This document shows, piece after piece, positions 1 to 9,689 of a DNA stretch of 64,000 bases (the stretch's first letter is position 1; each line of letters opens with the position of its first letter). The position numbers were made by a program, and so were the translations under genes. The stretch spans positions 23,055,130-23,119,129 of the forward strand of contig NC_133790.1 in NCBI RefSeq assembly GCF_003597395.2. The letters are read 5' to 3'. The stretch is from Chelonoidis abingdonii (lineage: Eukaryota; Chordata; Testudines; Testudinidae). A model generated the notes under the pieces. That model was not told the origin of the DNA. It made no database searches and saw nothing but the letters and a program-made list of their open reading frames with translations.

Positions 1-90
1 CGATATAAAGGGCGTTGTAGTGTGGACGGGTACAGCGTTAAATCGATTTAACGCTCTTTAAATCGATTTAAACGCGTAGTGTAGACCAGG
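1..90. mobile_element. End fragment of a non-autonomous TIR DNA transposon (truncated by window edge)
   Basis: The terminus CGCGTAGTGTAGACCAGG at 73-90 is the reverse complement of the TIR family seen complete at 28587-28860 (CAGGTCTACACTACG). The inner part carries repeated AAATCGATTTA words, as does the other copy. Confidence 0.65.
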
Positions 91-94
91 CCTT

Positions 95-200
95 AGAAAT
101 GTAGGTCTGGAAGAGACCTGGTCATCAAGTTCAGCTCCCTGCACTGAGGCAGAACCAAGTATACCCAGACCATCCAGGTGTTTGTCCTTACCTGTCTTTC
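95..200 (-). mobile_element. CR1 LINE 3' end fragment
   Basis: The sequence after the transposon end, with TGTAGGTCTGGAAGAGACC, the CCCTGCACTGAGGCAG stretch and CAGACCATCCAGGTGTTTG, matches the 3' UTR layout of the CR1 at 46705-47280 in the same orientation. The right boundary is uncertain. Confidence 0.6.
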
Positions 201-965
201 TCCTTAATAGCTTTCTAGGAGGGGAAAAAACAGATTTGTGTTAATCTTTGGTGGTGCTATGTTAAGACTTGTTCAGTACCTGATATAATTCAGGACCTAT
301 TAAGGTTTCTATCAAACCATATCATCAGAGATGCTCAAAGAGATACAGCCAACCCAGAGTGAATTATAGCTGACAAAATTATCTAAGCCCTAGACCAACA
401 CTTCTCATCTCTGTTGGAAGAATTACACCTGGTGCAGTGAGGAAAAAAGAAGCTAAAGGGACCAACAGATGACACCTCGGTGCTGTGAGCAGAAGACCCA
501 AGACAACACGTGAAGGCTTCATGGAGAGAAGTGGATTTTAGATTCACAGACCCACTCTAGGAGCAGAGGCGTTTGGTGAACTAAAGTGGAAACCAACCAC
601 TTATTGGACATGTTAGGAAGGCATTACACTGAAAATCAAAGAGAAGGTGTAGATATGTGCATGAGGACTATACAGGAAATACTGGATACAAAAGAGGGAC
701 TTAAGGTTAGCAATAGAAGTAAAGAAGAATTAGCATCTCTTAGGTGCACAAGGGTTAAAAACCAGGGTAATAAGAGTAAGTTGAAGTAATGCATCATGAA
801 ATTGACAGGATGACTGTTACAACAGCACTGACTGCCTGTTCGTCCAACTGGAATCTCAGTAATGGGCTGTAAAGCTTCCTGTAGGAGGGATTGGACAAAA
901 GGGAGGAAAGAACTACTACATGTTAAAAATGGGTATATATGGAGTAAAAAACGTAAGTAAAGGTG
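200..965. other. Unannotated intergenic sequence
   Basis: No recognisable gene or repeat. The 67-codon open frame at 586-789 has no recognisable domain and I take it as chance. Confidence 0.5.
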
Positions 966-974
966 ACTGCAATG

Positions 975-1318
975 CAGGACCGCCCAGAGGATTCAGGGAG
1001 CCTGGAGTCTGCCCACCGCCAAATTGCCGCCTAAGACCCGGCACTTTGGCGGCAAGGCCCGGGGCAGAAGGACCCCCTGTCGTGGGTCTTCGGAGCACTT
1101 CGGCAGCAGGTTCCAGAGTGGAAGGACCCCCGCCACCAAATTGCTGCTGAAGACCCGGAGCGGAAGAGGCTCCGGGGGCCCGGGCCCTGCGAGAGTTTTC
1201 CGGGGCCCCTGGAGCAAGTGAAGGACCCTGCTCCAGGCGCCCCGAAAAAACCTCATGGGAGCCCCTGCAAGGCGTGGGGCAAATTGCCCCACTTGCCCTC
1301 CCCCCCGGGGCGGCCCTA
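975..1318. mobile_element. GC-rich hAT-like MITE with target duplication
   Basis: Imperfect TIRs (CAGGACCGCCC at the left, reverse complement TAGGGCCGCCC at the right) are flanked by an identical 8-bp duplication CTGCAATG at 967-974 and 1319-1326. The interior is GC-rich with repeated AATTGC(C/T)G words, shared with 7059-7349 and 9158-9316. No transposase frame is present. The TSD length points to the hAT superfamily. Confidence 0.75.
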
Positions 1319-1430
1319 CTGCAATGAAGCTCTATAGGAAAGTTTAAGGCATGTATAGATGTAGTTTTATATCATAGAAATGTAGGACTGGAAGGGACCG
1401 CAAAGTCGTCAAGTCCAGCACCTTTCTTAG

Positions 1431-2308
1431 GGTTGCCAACTTTCTACTCACACAAAACCAAAAACCCTTGCCCTGCCCTCTGTCCTGCCCCTCCTCTGAG
1501 GCCCCACCCCCTGCTCCTTCTATCCTCTTTCGCCCCCCCCCCCCGGTTGGTCACTTTCCTTACCCTCACTCCCTTGCTCATTTTTACCAGGCTGGCTCAG
1601 GGGGCTGGGTACAGGAGAGGGTGAGGGCTCTGGCTGGAGGTGCAGACTCGGGCTGGGGATGAGGGGTTTGGAGTGCAGGAGGGTGCTCCAGGCTGGGACT
1701 GAGGGGTTCAGAGGGTGGGAGGGGGATCAGGCATTGGAGCTCAGGGGGTGAGGGCTCCAGCTGAGAGTGTGGACTCTGGGGTGGGGCTGGAGATGAGGGA
1801 TTTGGGGTGCAGGAGGGTGCTCTGGGCTGGGATTGAGGGGTTCAGAGGGCAGGTGGAGGATCAGGGCTGGGGCAGGAGGCTGGGGCCCGGGAGGGGGTCA
1901 GAGGTGCAGGCTCCAGGCGATGCTTACCTGAAGCAGTTCCTGGAAGCAACAGCATGTTCCCTGTCTGGTTCCTATGCAGAGGCATGGCCAGGCGGCTCTG
2001 CGCACTGCTCTGTCCGCAGGTACCACCCCTGCAGCTCCAATTGGCCGCGGTTCCCAGCCAATGGGAGCTGCAGGGGCGGCGCTTGAAGCCCCCTAGGTGC
2101 CCCTACGTGTAGGAGCCAGAGGGGGGGACATGTCGGCTGCTTCCTGGGAGCTGCACGGCACAGAGGGTAGCAGGGAGCCTGCCAGCCAGCCCCGCTGTGC
2201 GGCAGTGCCAACCAGACAGTCAGTGGCCCAGTCAGCGGTGCTGACTGGAACACCAGGATCCAACACCCAGTCAAAAAATGGACACCTGGTCATCCTAGCC
2301 TTGTGCTG
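1431..2308. mobile_element. GC-rich element with internal tandem repeat, inserted in the CR1
   Basis: It runs from GGGTTGCCAAC near 1431 to GGTCATCCTAG near 2304, which are weakly inverted ends. The interior has about two 127-bp tandem units (GTGAGGGCTCTGGCTGG at 1620 and GTGAGGGCTCCAGCTGA at 1748) and then a CCAATGGGAGCTGC region. The same interior, in reverse orientation, occurs at 17150-17730. It interrupts a CR1 3' UTR. The class is probably a hAT-type non-autonomous element; the duplication at its ends is not clear. Confidence 0.6.
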
Positions 2309-2507
2309 TGGCAGGACCAAATAAACCTAAACCATTCCTGACAAGTGTTTGTCTAGCCTATTTTAAAACTCTCCAGTGGTGGTGATTTCACAGCCTTCCT
2401 TGGGAGCCTAATTCCAGAGCTGAACTACCCTTGTAGTTAATGTTTTTCCTAATATCTATCCTAAATCTCTCTTGCTACAGATTAAGTCCATTACTTGTCC
2501 TACTTTC

Positions 2508-2619
2508 CAGGGCTTTGGAGCTGTGCTCTGGCTCCACTCCAGCTCCAGGCAAAAACCTGCAGCTCCACTGCTCCAGAGCTGCTCCACACTCCAGCTCCAT
2601 GCTCTGCTCCAAAGCCCTG
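2508..2619. mobile_element. Palindromic hAT-like MITE, copy 1 (nested in CR1)
   Basis: This 112-bp element begins CAGGGCTTTGGAGC and ends with its inverse. It is flanked by CTACTTTC (2500-2507) and CTATTTTC (2620-2627), a 7-of-8 target duplication. Near-identical copies are at 37598-37708 and 51201-51309. Confidence 0.8.
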
Positions 2620-3490
2620 CTATTTTCAGTGGACGTGGGGAACAATTCATCTCCGTCCTTTATAACAGCCCTTAATATAGTTGAAGACTTATCGGGTCCT
2701 CTTTTCTCAAGACTAAATATGACCCATTTTTTAGCCTTTCCTCATAGATCAGGTTATTCTCTGGACTCCTTCCAGTTTGTCCAAATCTTTCCTAAAATGT
2801 GTTTTCCAGAACTGGACATAGTATTCCGTCTGAGACCTCACCAGTGCAAAGTACAGTGGGACAATTACCTCCCATATCTTACATATGACATTCCTAGTAA
2901 TGCATCCCAGAATATTAGACTTTTTCACAATTGCAGCACAGTGCTGACTCATTCAATTTATGAGCCACTGTAACTCCCAGATCCTTTTTAGCAGTATTAC
3001 CAGCTCGCCAGTTATTCCCCATTTTGTAGTTGTGGATTTGATTTTTTTTCCTTCTAAAGTGAAGTACTTTGCACTTATCTTTATTGAATTTCGTCTTATT
3101 GAATTCAGACCAATTCTCTAATGTGTCAAGGTTGTTTCAAATTTTAATCCTGTCTTCCAAAGTGCTTGCAACCCCTCCTAGCTTTGTGTCATCTGCAGAT
3201 TTGTAAACATACTCTCCACTCCATTATCCAAGTCATTAATGAAAATATTGAATAGTACCAGACCCAGGATTGACTCGTGTGGGACTGTACTAAATACATC
3301 CTCACAGTTTGACAGTGAACCACTGATAACTGTCTTTTGAGTATGGTCTTTAAACTAGTTGTGGACCCACCTTATAAGAATTTAATCTAGACCACATTTC
3401 TCTAACGTGCCTATGAGAATGTCATGTAGGACTCTGTCAAAAGCCTTACTAAAACTGATATATTACATCTACATCTATTAAAATATTAAA

Positions 3491-3845
3491 GTTCACGTTC
3501 ATGGTCTTCTATTTCCTTCCCTCTGCTCTGTACTGGTTAGAACTGCTTTAATGAATGGGACAGTGAAGTCCAAATGTTATCATGTCAGAACCTGCTTAGC
3601 AAGCAGAGGATGGTTGCAACCGTGGTGAAGATCACATTTTACAATTCTGCCACCTAGTGTAACTGTGCATTGAGCCCCAAACACTAGCAGTTACCAAGAC
3701 CCTGACTTGTGTGGAAAATATTTAACACACTTGCTTATGTTGCACCATTCCTTTTTTTGCAAGCCCAAAGAAAGGGAGAGATGCATTGGGGAGGAGAAAT
3801 AGTATTCAAATTGGAATCCATGTCCTTGATCATCAAAGAAGTTTT
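3491..3845. other. Unannotated intergenic sequence
   Basis: I see no gene or clear repeat between the two CR1 copies. Confidence 0.5.
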
Positions 3846-3914
3846 TATTTTAATGTTCATATGTGTGAAGAATTATGGAAAAATGCTAATGTAGAAGGAA
3901 CTGTTAAGACCTCA

Positions 3915-4834
3915 TGTCAAGGTTTCTTTCCCCACCCTGAACTTTAGGGTACAGTTGTGGGGACCTGCATGGACCCTTCTAAGCTTAATTACTAGCGTAG
4001 ATCTGGTAACACTGTCACCACCCAGAATTTCAGTTTCTGGGGCACTTTCTGTTCCCCCAAAACTTTCCCCTCCTTGGGTTGCCTTGAGAGGCTTCACCAC
4101 TTCCCTGGTGAACACAGATCCAAACCCCTTGGATCTTAAAACAAGGAGGAATTAACCATCTCCCTTTCTTTCCCCCCACCAATCCCTGGTGAGTCCAGAC
4201 CCAATGCCCTTGGATCTTAAAACAAGGAAAAATCAATCAGATTCTTAAAAAAGAAAGCTTTTAATTAAAGAAAGAAAGATAAAAATCATCTCTGTAAAAT
4301 CAGGATGGAAAATGCTTTACAGGGTAATCAGATTCCTATTGACCAGAGGGACCTCCCACCTAGCCTTAGGTTCAAAGTTACAGCAAACAGAGGTAAAAAT
4401 CCTTCCAGCAAAAAGAAACATTTACAAGTTGAGAAAACAAACGTAAGACTAACACGCCTTGCCTGGCTAATTACTTACAAGTTTGAAACATGAGAGACTG
4501 ATTCAGAAAGATTTGGAGAGCCTGGATGTACGTCTGGTCCCTCTTAGTCCCAAGAGCGAACAAATGAACAAAACAAAAAGCACAAACAAAAGACTTCCCT
4601 CNGAGACTGATTCAGAAAGATTGGAGAAAACCTGGAATGATGTCCCGTCCCTCTCAGTCCCGAGAGCTAACAACGAACAAAACAAAAAGCACAAACAAAG
4701 ACTTCCCTCCACCAAGATTTGAAAGTATCTTGTCCCCCTATTGGTCCTCTGGTCAGATGTCAGCTAGGTTTACTGAGCTTCTTAACCCTTTACAGGTAAA
4801 AGAGACATTAACCCTTAACTATCTGTTTATGACA
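3915..4834. mobile_element. Solo LTR (retrovirus- or Gypsy-type) inserted in CR1
   Basis: The 920-bp block starts TGTCAAGG and ends TTATGACA, with terminal TGTCA/TGACA inverted repeats. It is flanked by identical CCTCA at 3910-3914 and 4835-4839. This is the structure of an LTR with a 5-bp target duplication. No internal coding region is present, so it is the product of LTR-LTR recombination. Which LTR superfamily it belongs to cannot be decided without an internal region. Confidence 0.85.
4494..4710. repeat. Tandem duplication (2 x about 108 bp) within the LTR, with an N at the junction
   Basis: GAGACTGATTCAGAAAGATT begins at 4494 and again at 4603. Both units run on through AACAAAACAAAAAGCACAAAC to ACTTCCCTC. 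The only ambiguous base I noticed in the window, N at 4602, is exactly at the boundary. Confidence 0.85.
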
Positions 4835-5504
4835 CCTCATATGGAATATTGTGTACAATTCTGGTCAATCAAGTTCAACTGAGATGAATTCATGATGGAA
4901 CAGATGCAGAGAAGGGCTACTAGGAATGCTTGCCTATCCTCTAAGAGGAGACTAACAGAGCTTGGCTTTACTTAGACTTGCTCTCAGAAGGCTGAGGGGG
5001 GTGGTATGATTGCACCCTGTAAATACATATGAATTGGCAAACACCAGAAAGGGAGAAGAGCAATTGAAGTCAGAGGATAATGCTGGCACAAGAACAAATG
5101 GCTGCAAACTGGCCATGAGTAAACTTAAGCTGGAAATGAGAAGGCTTCCAACCATTAGAGGAGTATGGTTCTGGAGCAATTTTTCAAACAGAGGCAGGAA
5201 ACTTAACTAGTTTTAAGATGGAGCTTGGTAAATTTATGGAAGGGATGTTGTGATGTAGTAATCTGTGATAGCAGAGAATTGGACTTAATGATCCAGATGG
5301 TCTCTTCTGAGACCGTGTCAAATCTTGCAAACACATGGAGAGTATTTAGCCTTTTATGGACATGATGAATGTTATTTGTATGTTTGTGGTACTACTCTCC
5401 TATAGACGTGGTTTATCAGTCTTGCTGGGCTAGAGAATATTGTGAAACTTAGTGGAGAAGAGTTACTGGATCTCCTTCGCGAAACAAAAACAAAAGGGGA
5501 TGAA

Positions 5505-5637
5505 GTATCAGAGGGGTAGCCGTGTTAGTCTGGATCTGTGAAAGCAGCAGAGAATCCTGTGGCACCTTATAGACTAACAGAGGTTTTGGAGCGTGAGCTT
5601 TCGTGGGTGAATACCCACTTCGTCAGACGCAGGGATG
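5505..5637 (-). mobile_element. Terminal fragment of a Penelope-like element
   Basis: The block GTATCAGAGGGGTAGCCGTG ... GGTGAATACCCACTTCGTC matches the terminal piece next to degenerate Penelope-type coding sequence at 63365-64000 (GTGGCACCTTA.AGACTAACAGA). This short piece is one of the commonest interspersed sequences in turtle genomes. Orientation is given by the copy at the right edge. Confidence 0.65.
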
Positions 5638-5839
5638 AGTAATTGGTACAATTCCTAGAACTCCAATTACATGTTAGTAACTTTTCTTTCTCCTTCAAAT
5701 ACTGATGGTAAAGTTACCTCCCCCCAGAAAAACAAAACCCCAAACCTTTGAGAAGTTGACAAACAGTAACCACTCTCAGCAGAGTTGGGTTTGAGAAAGA
5801 CTAATTAAATAGTAATTGCAGGACTGCTCTCTTGAACTG

Positions 5840-6910
5840 ACCATGAGACCTTGAGGTCAAATCAACAGAGTGATGCTTCATAAAGATATGGACATATTTT
5901 CACAATAGAAGCATTATGGAGACATGCCCTAAAGGCTGCCTGAAACTTCACTGAATGTGTTCTGATACCATCAGAGAACGAAGTACCTGCTAGTTCAAAA
6001 CAAGTTTGAATGCAGGTTTTAATCCGCTTTGACAGTTGTTGAGCGGAAACAGCCTTTCCTCTGACCTTGTCATTATAAGCCACAAATAGTCATCTGGTTT
6101 GTCCTGTTAATGGAATAACTAACAGTCTTCTGGATTCCTAAAGTATGTAACTTGACCTTCCCTGGTTGTCAGCGTGGTTTGCTGAAAAAAGAGGCAAAAT
6201 GACTCCCATGGAAATCAGTGACTGCTGTAGGGTGAACTGGTGAGAGGATGTAGTACTACCTTATGCTTCAGGAAAAGGACAAAGACAACATCCTGGAATT
6301 CCCTGACTCTTTTAGCTGAAGAGTTATTGCTACTAGAAAAGCAGGCTTCAAGAATTGATAACAAAGGGAACAGTTTCCTACAGGCCCAAAGAAAGAGTCC
6401 ATCTACTTGGTTAATACTAAACTGAGATCCCACAAAGGCACTGGCTCACGTACACGTGGAAAACCATTAGACAATCCCTTTAAAAAACTCTTGACTGTAG
6501 AATGTACAATACAGAGGCTACTTGTACTAGAACGAGATACTGAACTGTGGCAGGCAGAAGAACTGTTATGGGAGTGTAATGAATGTCCTGATTTCTTGAG
6601 TATCAAAGTCATGCCGAATGTCTGAGGCCTGTGCTGACATGGGCAGTGTTTCTCTCTGTGCTGTCAGGAAAAAAAAATCTGCCATTTTGCTGCATAGGAC
6701 TTTTTAGTCAAAGACTTAGACTCTAACAGTATCTCTTGGACTTCCTGTGAAAAGATTTGCTCTCCCAAGATCCTTTTAGCTGTATGATCCATGCTGTTAG
6801 CTGTAGAGGCTTTGAATCTGGATGAAGGATTTGATCTTGCTATCGAAAGTCTGGAAAAGAAAGAAACACTTGCAGTTCTGCTGCCAGGTCTAGAAACTCC
6901 GAGTTCCAAA
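5840..6910 (-). pseudogene. DIRS-like retroelement: tyrosine recombinase remnant
   Basis: Read on the minus strand, the N-terminal arm appears at 6741-6668 (VQEILLESKSLTKKSYAAKW). Fragments resembling the catalytic core follow (6612-6403 and 6433-6215), then a C-terminal block at 6083-5862 with GIRTHSVKFQAAFRACLHN. In DIRS-type recombinases the last block carries H-x-x-R; here it is H-S-V-K (His codon near 5957, Lys near 5948), so a catalytic Arg is lost. Several stops and frame changes separate the pieces. It lies downstream of the RNase H remnant in element orientation, the order expected for DIRS elements. Confidence 0.65.
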
Positions 6911-7058
6911 ACTGTCTAGTCTAATTTGGACCCAACAATAGTATTTGTGCTCTGTCTCATCTGATTATTCTGGTCAGCCTGGGGATTGTTGGTATTGGAG
7001 AAAATATATACAGAGATCACACAAACCAGGAGGAAGTATGTGAGAGCTGGGGACGAAA

Positions 7059-7349
7059 CAGGGCCGGCACTTCCATTTAGGTGACCTAGGCAGTTGCCTA
7101 GGGCACCAGGATTTGGGAGGACGTCATTTTGCGGCCCTCGCCGGCAATTCGGCGGCAAGGGGTCCTTCTGCGCTCCGGCTCTTTGGTGGCAATTCTGCGT
7201 CGGGTCCATCACTTGCTCCAGGACCCGCTGCTGAAGTACCCCAAAGACCGGGAGCGCGGAAGGACACCCCCCCCGCTGCCGAATTGCCGCCGACCGGGAG
7301 CGCGGAAGGACCCCCGCCTAGGGCGCCAAAAACCCTGGCGCCACTCCTG
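7059..7349. mobile_element. GC-rich hAT-like MITE inside the DIRS remnant
   Basis: TIRs are CAGGGCCGGC at the left and CAGGAGTGGCGC (reverse complement of the right end). Flanks GGACGAAA (7051-7058) and GGACAAAA (7350-7357) are a 7-of-8 duplication. Interior words (AATTCGGCGGCA, GGAGCGCGGAAGGAC) recur in 975-1318 and 9158-9316. Confidence 0.75.
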
Positions 7350-7559
7350 GGACAAAATATTCTTGATTAAGGGGATCTAGATGGGGAACAAACTTCCAGA
7401 GGAAATTAGGTGAGTCCAGAATGTGACCCCCTTTATAAAATGCTCTTTGCAAAGGCCTTTTCACCATAAGAATAATGTAACACTAACACCCCTTCTATTC
7501 AAAAAACTGCAACCAACTACCCCTCCCTGCAAAACAACACAATCTTGAAACAAATCAAC

Positions 7560-8760
7560 CAAAATTAAAATAAAAGTAAATCAAAGCTCAAAACCAAACA
7601 ATTCTACCCTAAACAGAGATTTTTTACTTCAAAAAGAAAGAGAAGCGCCAGGGACTCTTTTAAGTCCACTAGGGACTTCACTATTGCTATTAGATTTACT
7701 TTGAAGATACTTAGGTACTAGGTGATGGGCAGCAATATTAACCCAAAATATAGATTGAGAGATCACATGAAGCAGGGCTGCAGGATTGTCTCCTTAGTGT
7801 GGCAAAGACATTTAATTTCAGAACTCCCGGTCAGTGGATAAGTAAGCTTGATCATCAAGTCTGTATTGACCATTTATGTTGATTGAGTGCTGCTTTTCTT
7901 ACTCCATTTGTATCCAAGTGCACTGTCCTTGTCTGAAAGATGTGCTGCCAGAGGTGTGATGAGATGGTGAATGCATCATTTCTAAAGAGGGTCTACCTTG
8001 TAGCATGGGAAGCTAGACCAAGCTCCACTGTGGCAATCTAAATCACAAACTTCCATGGTGTTGTGTGGTCACACTTTAACCCCGCTCCATTGAATGTGTG
8101 GGAGCAAATCCTTGAATGCCTGACAAATAGTTTGCAGTTTTATGTAACCTCCTCTCTGAAGGGGTCCGTAAACTGTGTGTTGTCATCTGGTCCAGATGTG
8201 CTCCCCAACCTGCCTTGGAAGCATCCATTACTAAGACCACCTGGGGGGGCCTTAGGGATTCCAAAACATTCTTAAACACTGTGAGGGTTGGTCCACCACA
8301 GGAGGTTGTCTCTGACATTTTGAGAAATAGCCACAATCATTTCCAGATTTTGTCTCAAAAGAACATAAAGCCTCCTCAAACAGGATGGAGAAGGTCTCAT
8401 TCTCAATCTGGCATATGTTATGGTTAGGATACATGAGGACATCAACCCTAGTATGTCTCAGAAACACAAACAGGAATCTTTGGTTGAGGCTGCATCCACT
8501 GTATAAATGAGAATCTCTTGGGAGGCAAATTGAATCCTTGCCGTCACTGAATCTGCAGTTGCTCCAATAAAAGAATCCTTTTGACTTGGGAGATGGGGTG
8601 TGAAGGTGGATTTCTTCTGGCTTATTCGTAGAAGTAAGGAGTAGAAGAAGGAGCAATGCACTGCTTGCGATGTCTGCACTTTCACTGCACAATGGCTAGG
8701 GATGGAAGACTCCTGGTCATTTTTTGTGAGCTGCCACCCCAGGCTAGACATTTGGTAAAC
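7560..8760 (-). pseudogene. DIRS-like retroelement: RT C-terminus and RNase H remnant
   Basis: The minus strand reads RFLFVFLRHTRVDVLMY-like sequence after the reverse transcriptase (8692-8400). VVLVMDASKAGWGAHLD of an RNase H-like domain follows, with its Asp codon at about 8225. A degenerate QHKWSIQT...NVFATLRR segment near 7900-7790 resembles the end of DIRS RNase H regions. Frame changes and stops show it is dead. Together with 5840-6910 it forms one element of about 2.9 kb, 5'-truncated. Confidence 0.65.
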
Positions 8761-8927
8761 ATCCTGGGGACAGTCAAAAAGTTATGGTAGAATTTTAGGC
8801 TGAAAATGATCCTTTATGATGCAGCAATCAAGACACTTCATGAGCTGGTTTGATGGCTATTTGGAGGTGAGTGATCTAGTGGTTGAGAGCCATGGGGAGA
8901 GTAGAATCCCCTTCCCCAGTTCTTGTT

Positions 8928-9066
8928 CATTTATTTTATTTATAGGCTTTCTATGATGCCCATTATCATAGAAAATGAGCATCTCAGAACATTAATTAAA
9001 GTAACCTCACAACACTACTGTGAGGCAGGGAACCATTATTATTTCTATTTTATTGTTTGGGGAAAT
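8928..9066. repeat. MIR/CORE-SINE-like fragment
   Basis: The pattern 'cctcacaac.ctactgtgaggcaggga.ccattatta' followed by a T-rich stretch and 'tgggga' matches the conserved middle of MIR-type amniote SINEs. It is old and short. Confidence 0.5.
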
Positions 9067-9157
9067 GATCCAGTCCCATTCTGATTTTATAGGCTGCTGA
9101 CCCCATGACTGTCCTATTCAGAAATGCAGCAAGCAGGTGCCTGGGGAGGACAACAGA

Positions 9158-9316
9158 AAGGGGCGGCACGTCTGGCAATTCGGCAGCGGATCCCTCAGTC
9201 CCTCCTGGAGGGCAGGACCTACCGCCGAATTGCTGCCGAAGGATGAAGCAGTGGCGGTAGAGTGCCGATTGTGGCTTCCCCCCGCTTGGGGCAGCAAAAT
9301 GCTGGAGCCGTCCCTG
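9158..9316. mobile_element. Truncated GC-rich hAT-like MITE
   Basis: The right end AGCCGTCCCTG is the family TIR. The interior has GGCAATTCGGCAGCGG and CCGCCGAATTGCTGCCG. The left terminus is missing. Confidence 0.55.
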
Positions 9317-9394
9317 GTAGAAACATGGCCTGCTGAAACTCACATACTGTGACCTAAGCCCATAGATATTGCTGCCTCCTATTAATTATCGTTT

Positions 9395-9587
9395 TACACC
9401 TCTACCCTGATATAACGCTGTCCTTGGGAGCCAATGAATCTTACTGTGTTATAGGTGAAACCGTGTTATATCGAACTTGCTTTGATCTGCCAGAGTGCGA
9501 ACACCTCCCCCGCCCCGAGCACTGCTTTACAGCGTTATATCCGAATTCGTGTTATATCGGGTCGTGTTATATCGGGGTAGAGGTGTA
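9395..9587. mobile_element. Tigger/pogo-like MITE with TA duplication
   Basis: TA is followed by CACCTCTACCC-T-GATATAAC and the element ends with the inverse GTTATATCGGGGTAGAGGTG then TA. TIRs are about 20 bp and nearly perfect over 193 bp. GTTATATCG words recur inside. The TA duplication places it in the Tc1/mariner-pogo superfamily. Confidence 0.8.
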
Positions 9588-9641
9588 TTCGAGTGTGGGA
9601 GTTGGGGAAACCTGCACTTTTGAAAGTCAGGCCACATGTTT

Positions 9642-9684
9642 AGGTGCCTAAATGTGGATATAGAAGCCTAAATTTTAGGCACCT
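9642..9684. repeat. Short inverted repeat
   Basis: AGGTGCCTAAA (9642-9652) is perfectly inverted at TTTAGGCACCT (9674-9684), giving an 11-bp stem with a 21-base loop. It is probably part of an old dispersed palindromic repeat. Confidence 0.6.
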
Positions 9685-9689
9685 GTTTT

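Larger units (their letters stand above)
1371..3490 (-). pseudogene. CR1 LINE reverse transcriptase remnant, interrupted by two insertions
   Basis: The minus strand reads CR1 ORF2 from about 3480 (YISFSKAFDRVLHDIL-like) down through the reverse transcriptase thumb (VIVPLYFALVRSQTEYYVQFW at 2860-2800 region) to the 3' UTR, with many stops and frame changes. The 3' UTR is split: its terminal part (1371-1430) and the rest (from about 2309) are separated by a GC-rich element, and a 112-bp MITE sits at 2508-2619. It is a dead 5'-truncated non-LTR retrotransposon of the type most abundant in turtles. Confidence 0.85.
3850..5330 (+). pseudogene. CR1 LINE 3' part, interrupted by a solo LTR
   Basis: Reading across the LTR insertion, the plus strand gives GKMLM...KT then PHMEYCVQFW at 4835-4864, the CR1 reverse-transcriptase thumb motif. 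Degenerate thumb/C-terminal sequence and a 3' UTR ending in the GGACTTAATGATCCAGATGG region near 5310 follow. Frames are broken throughout. Confidence 0.75.
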
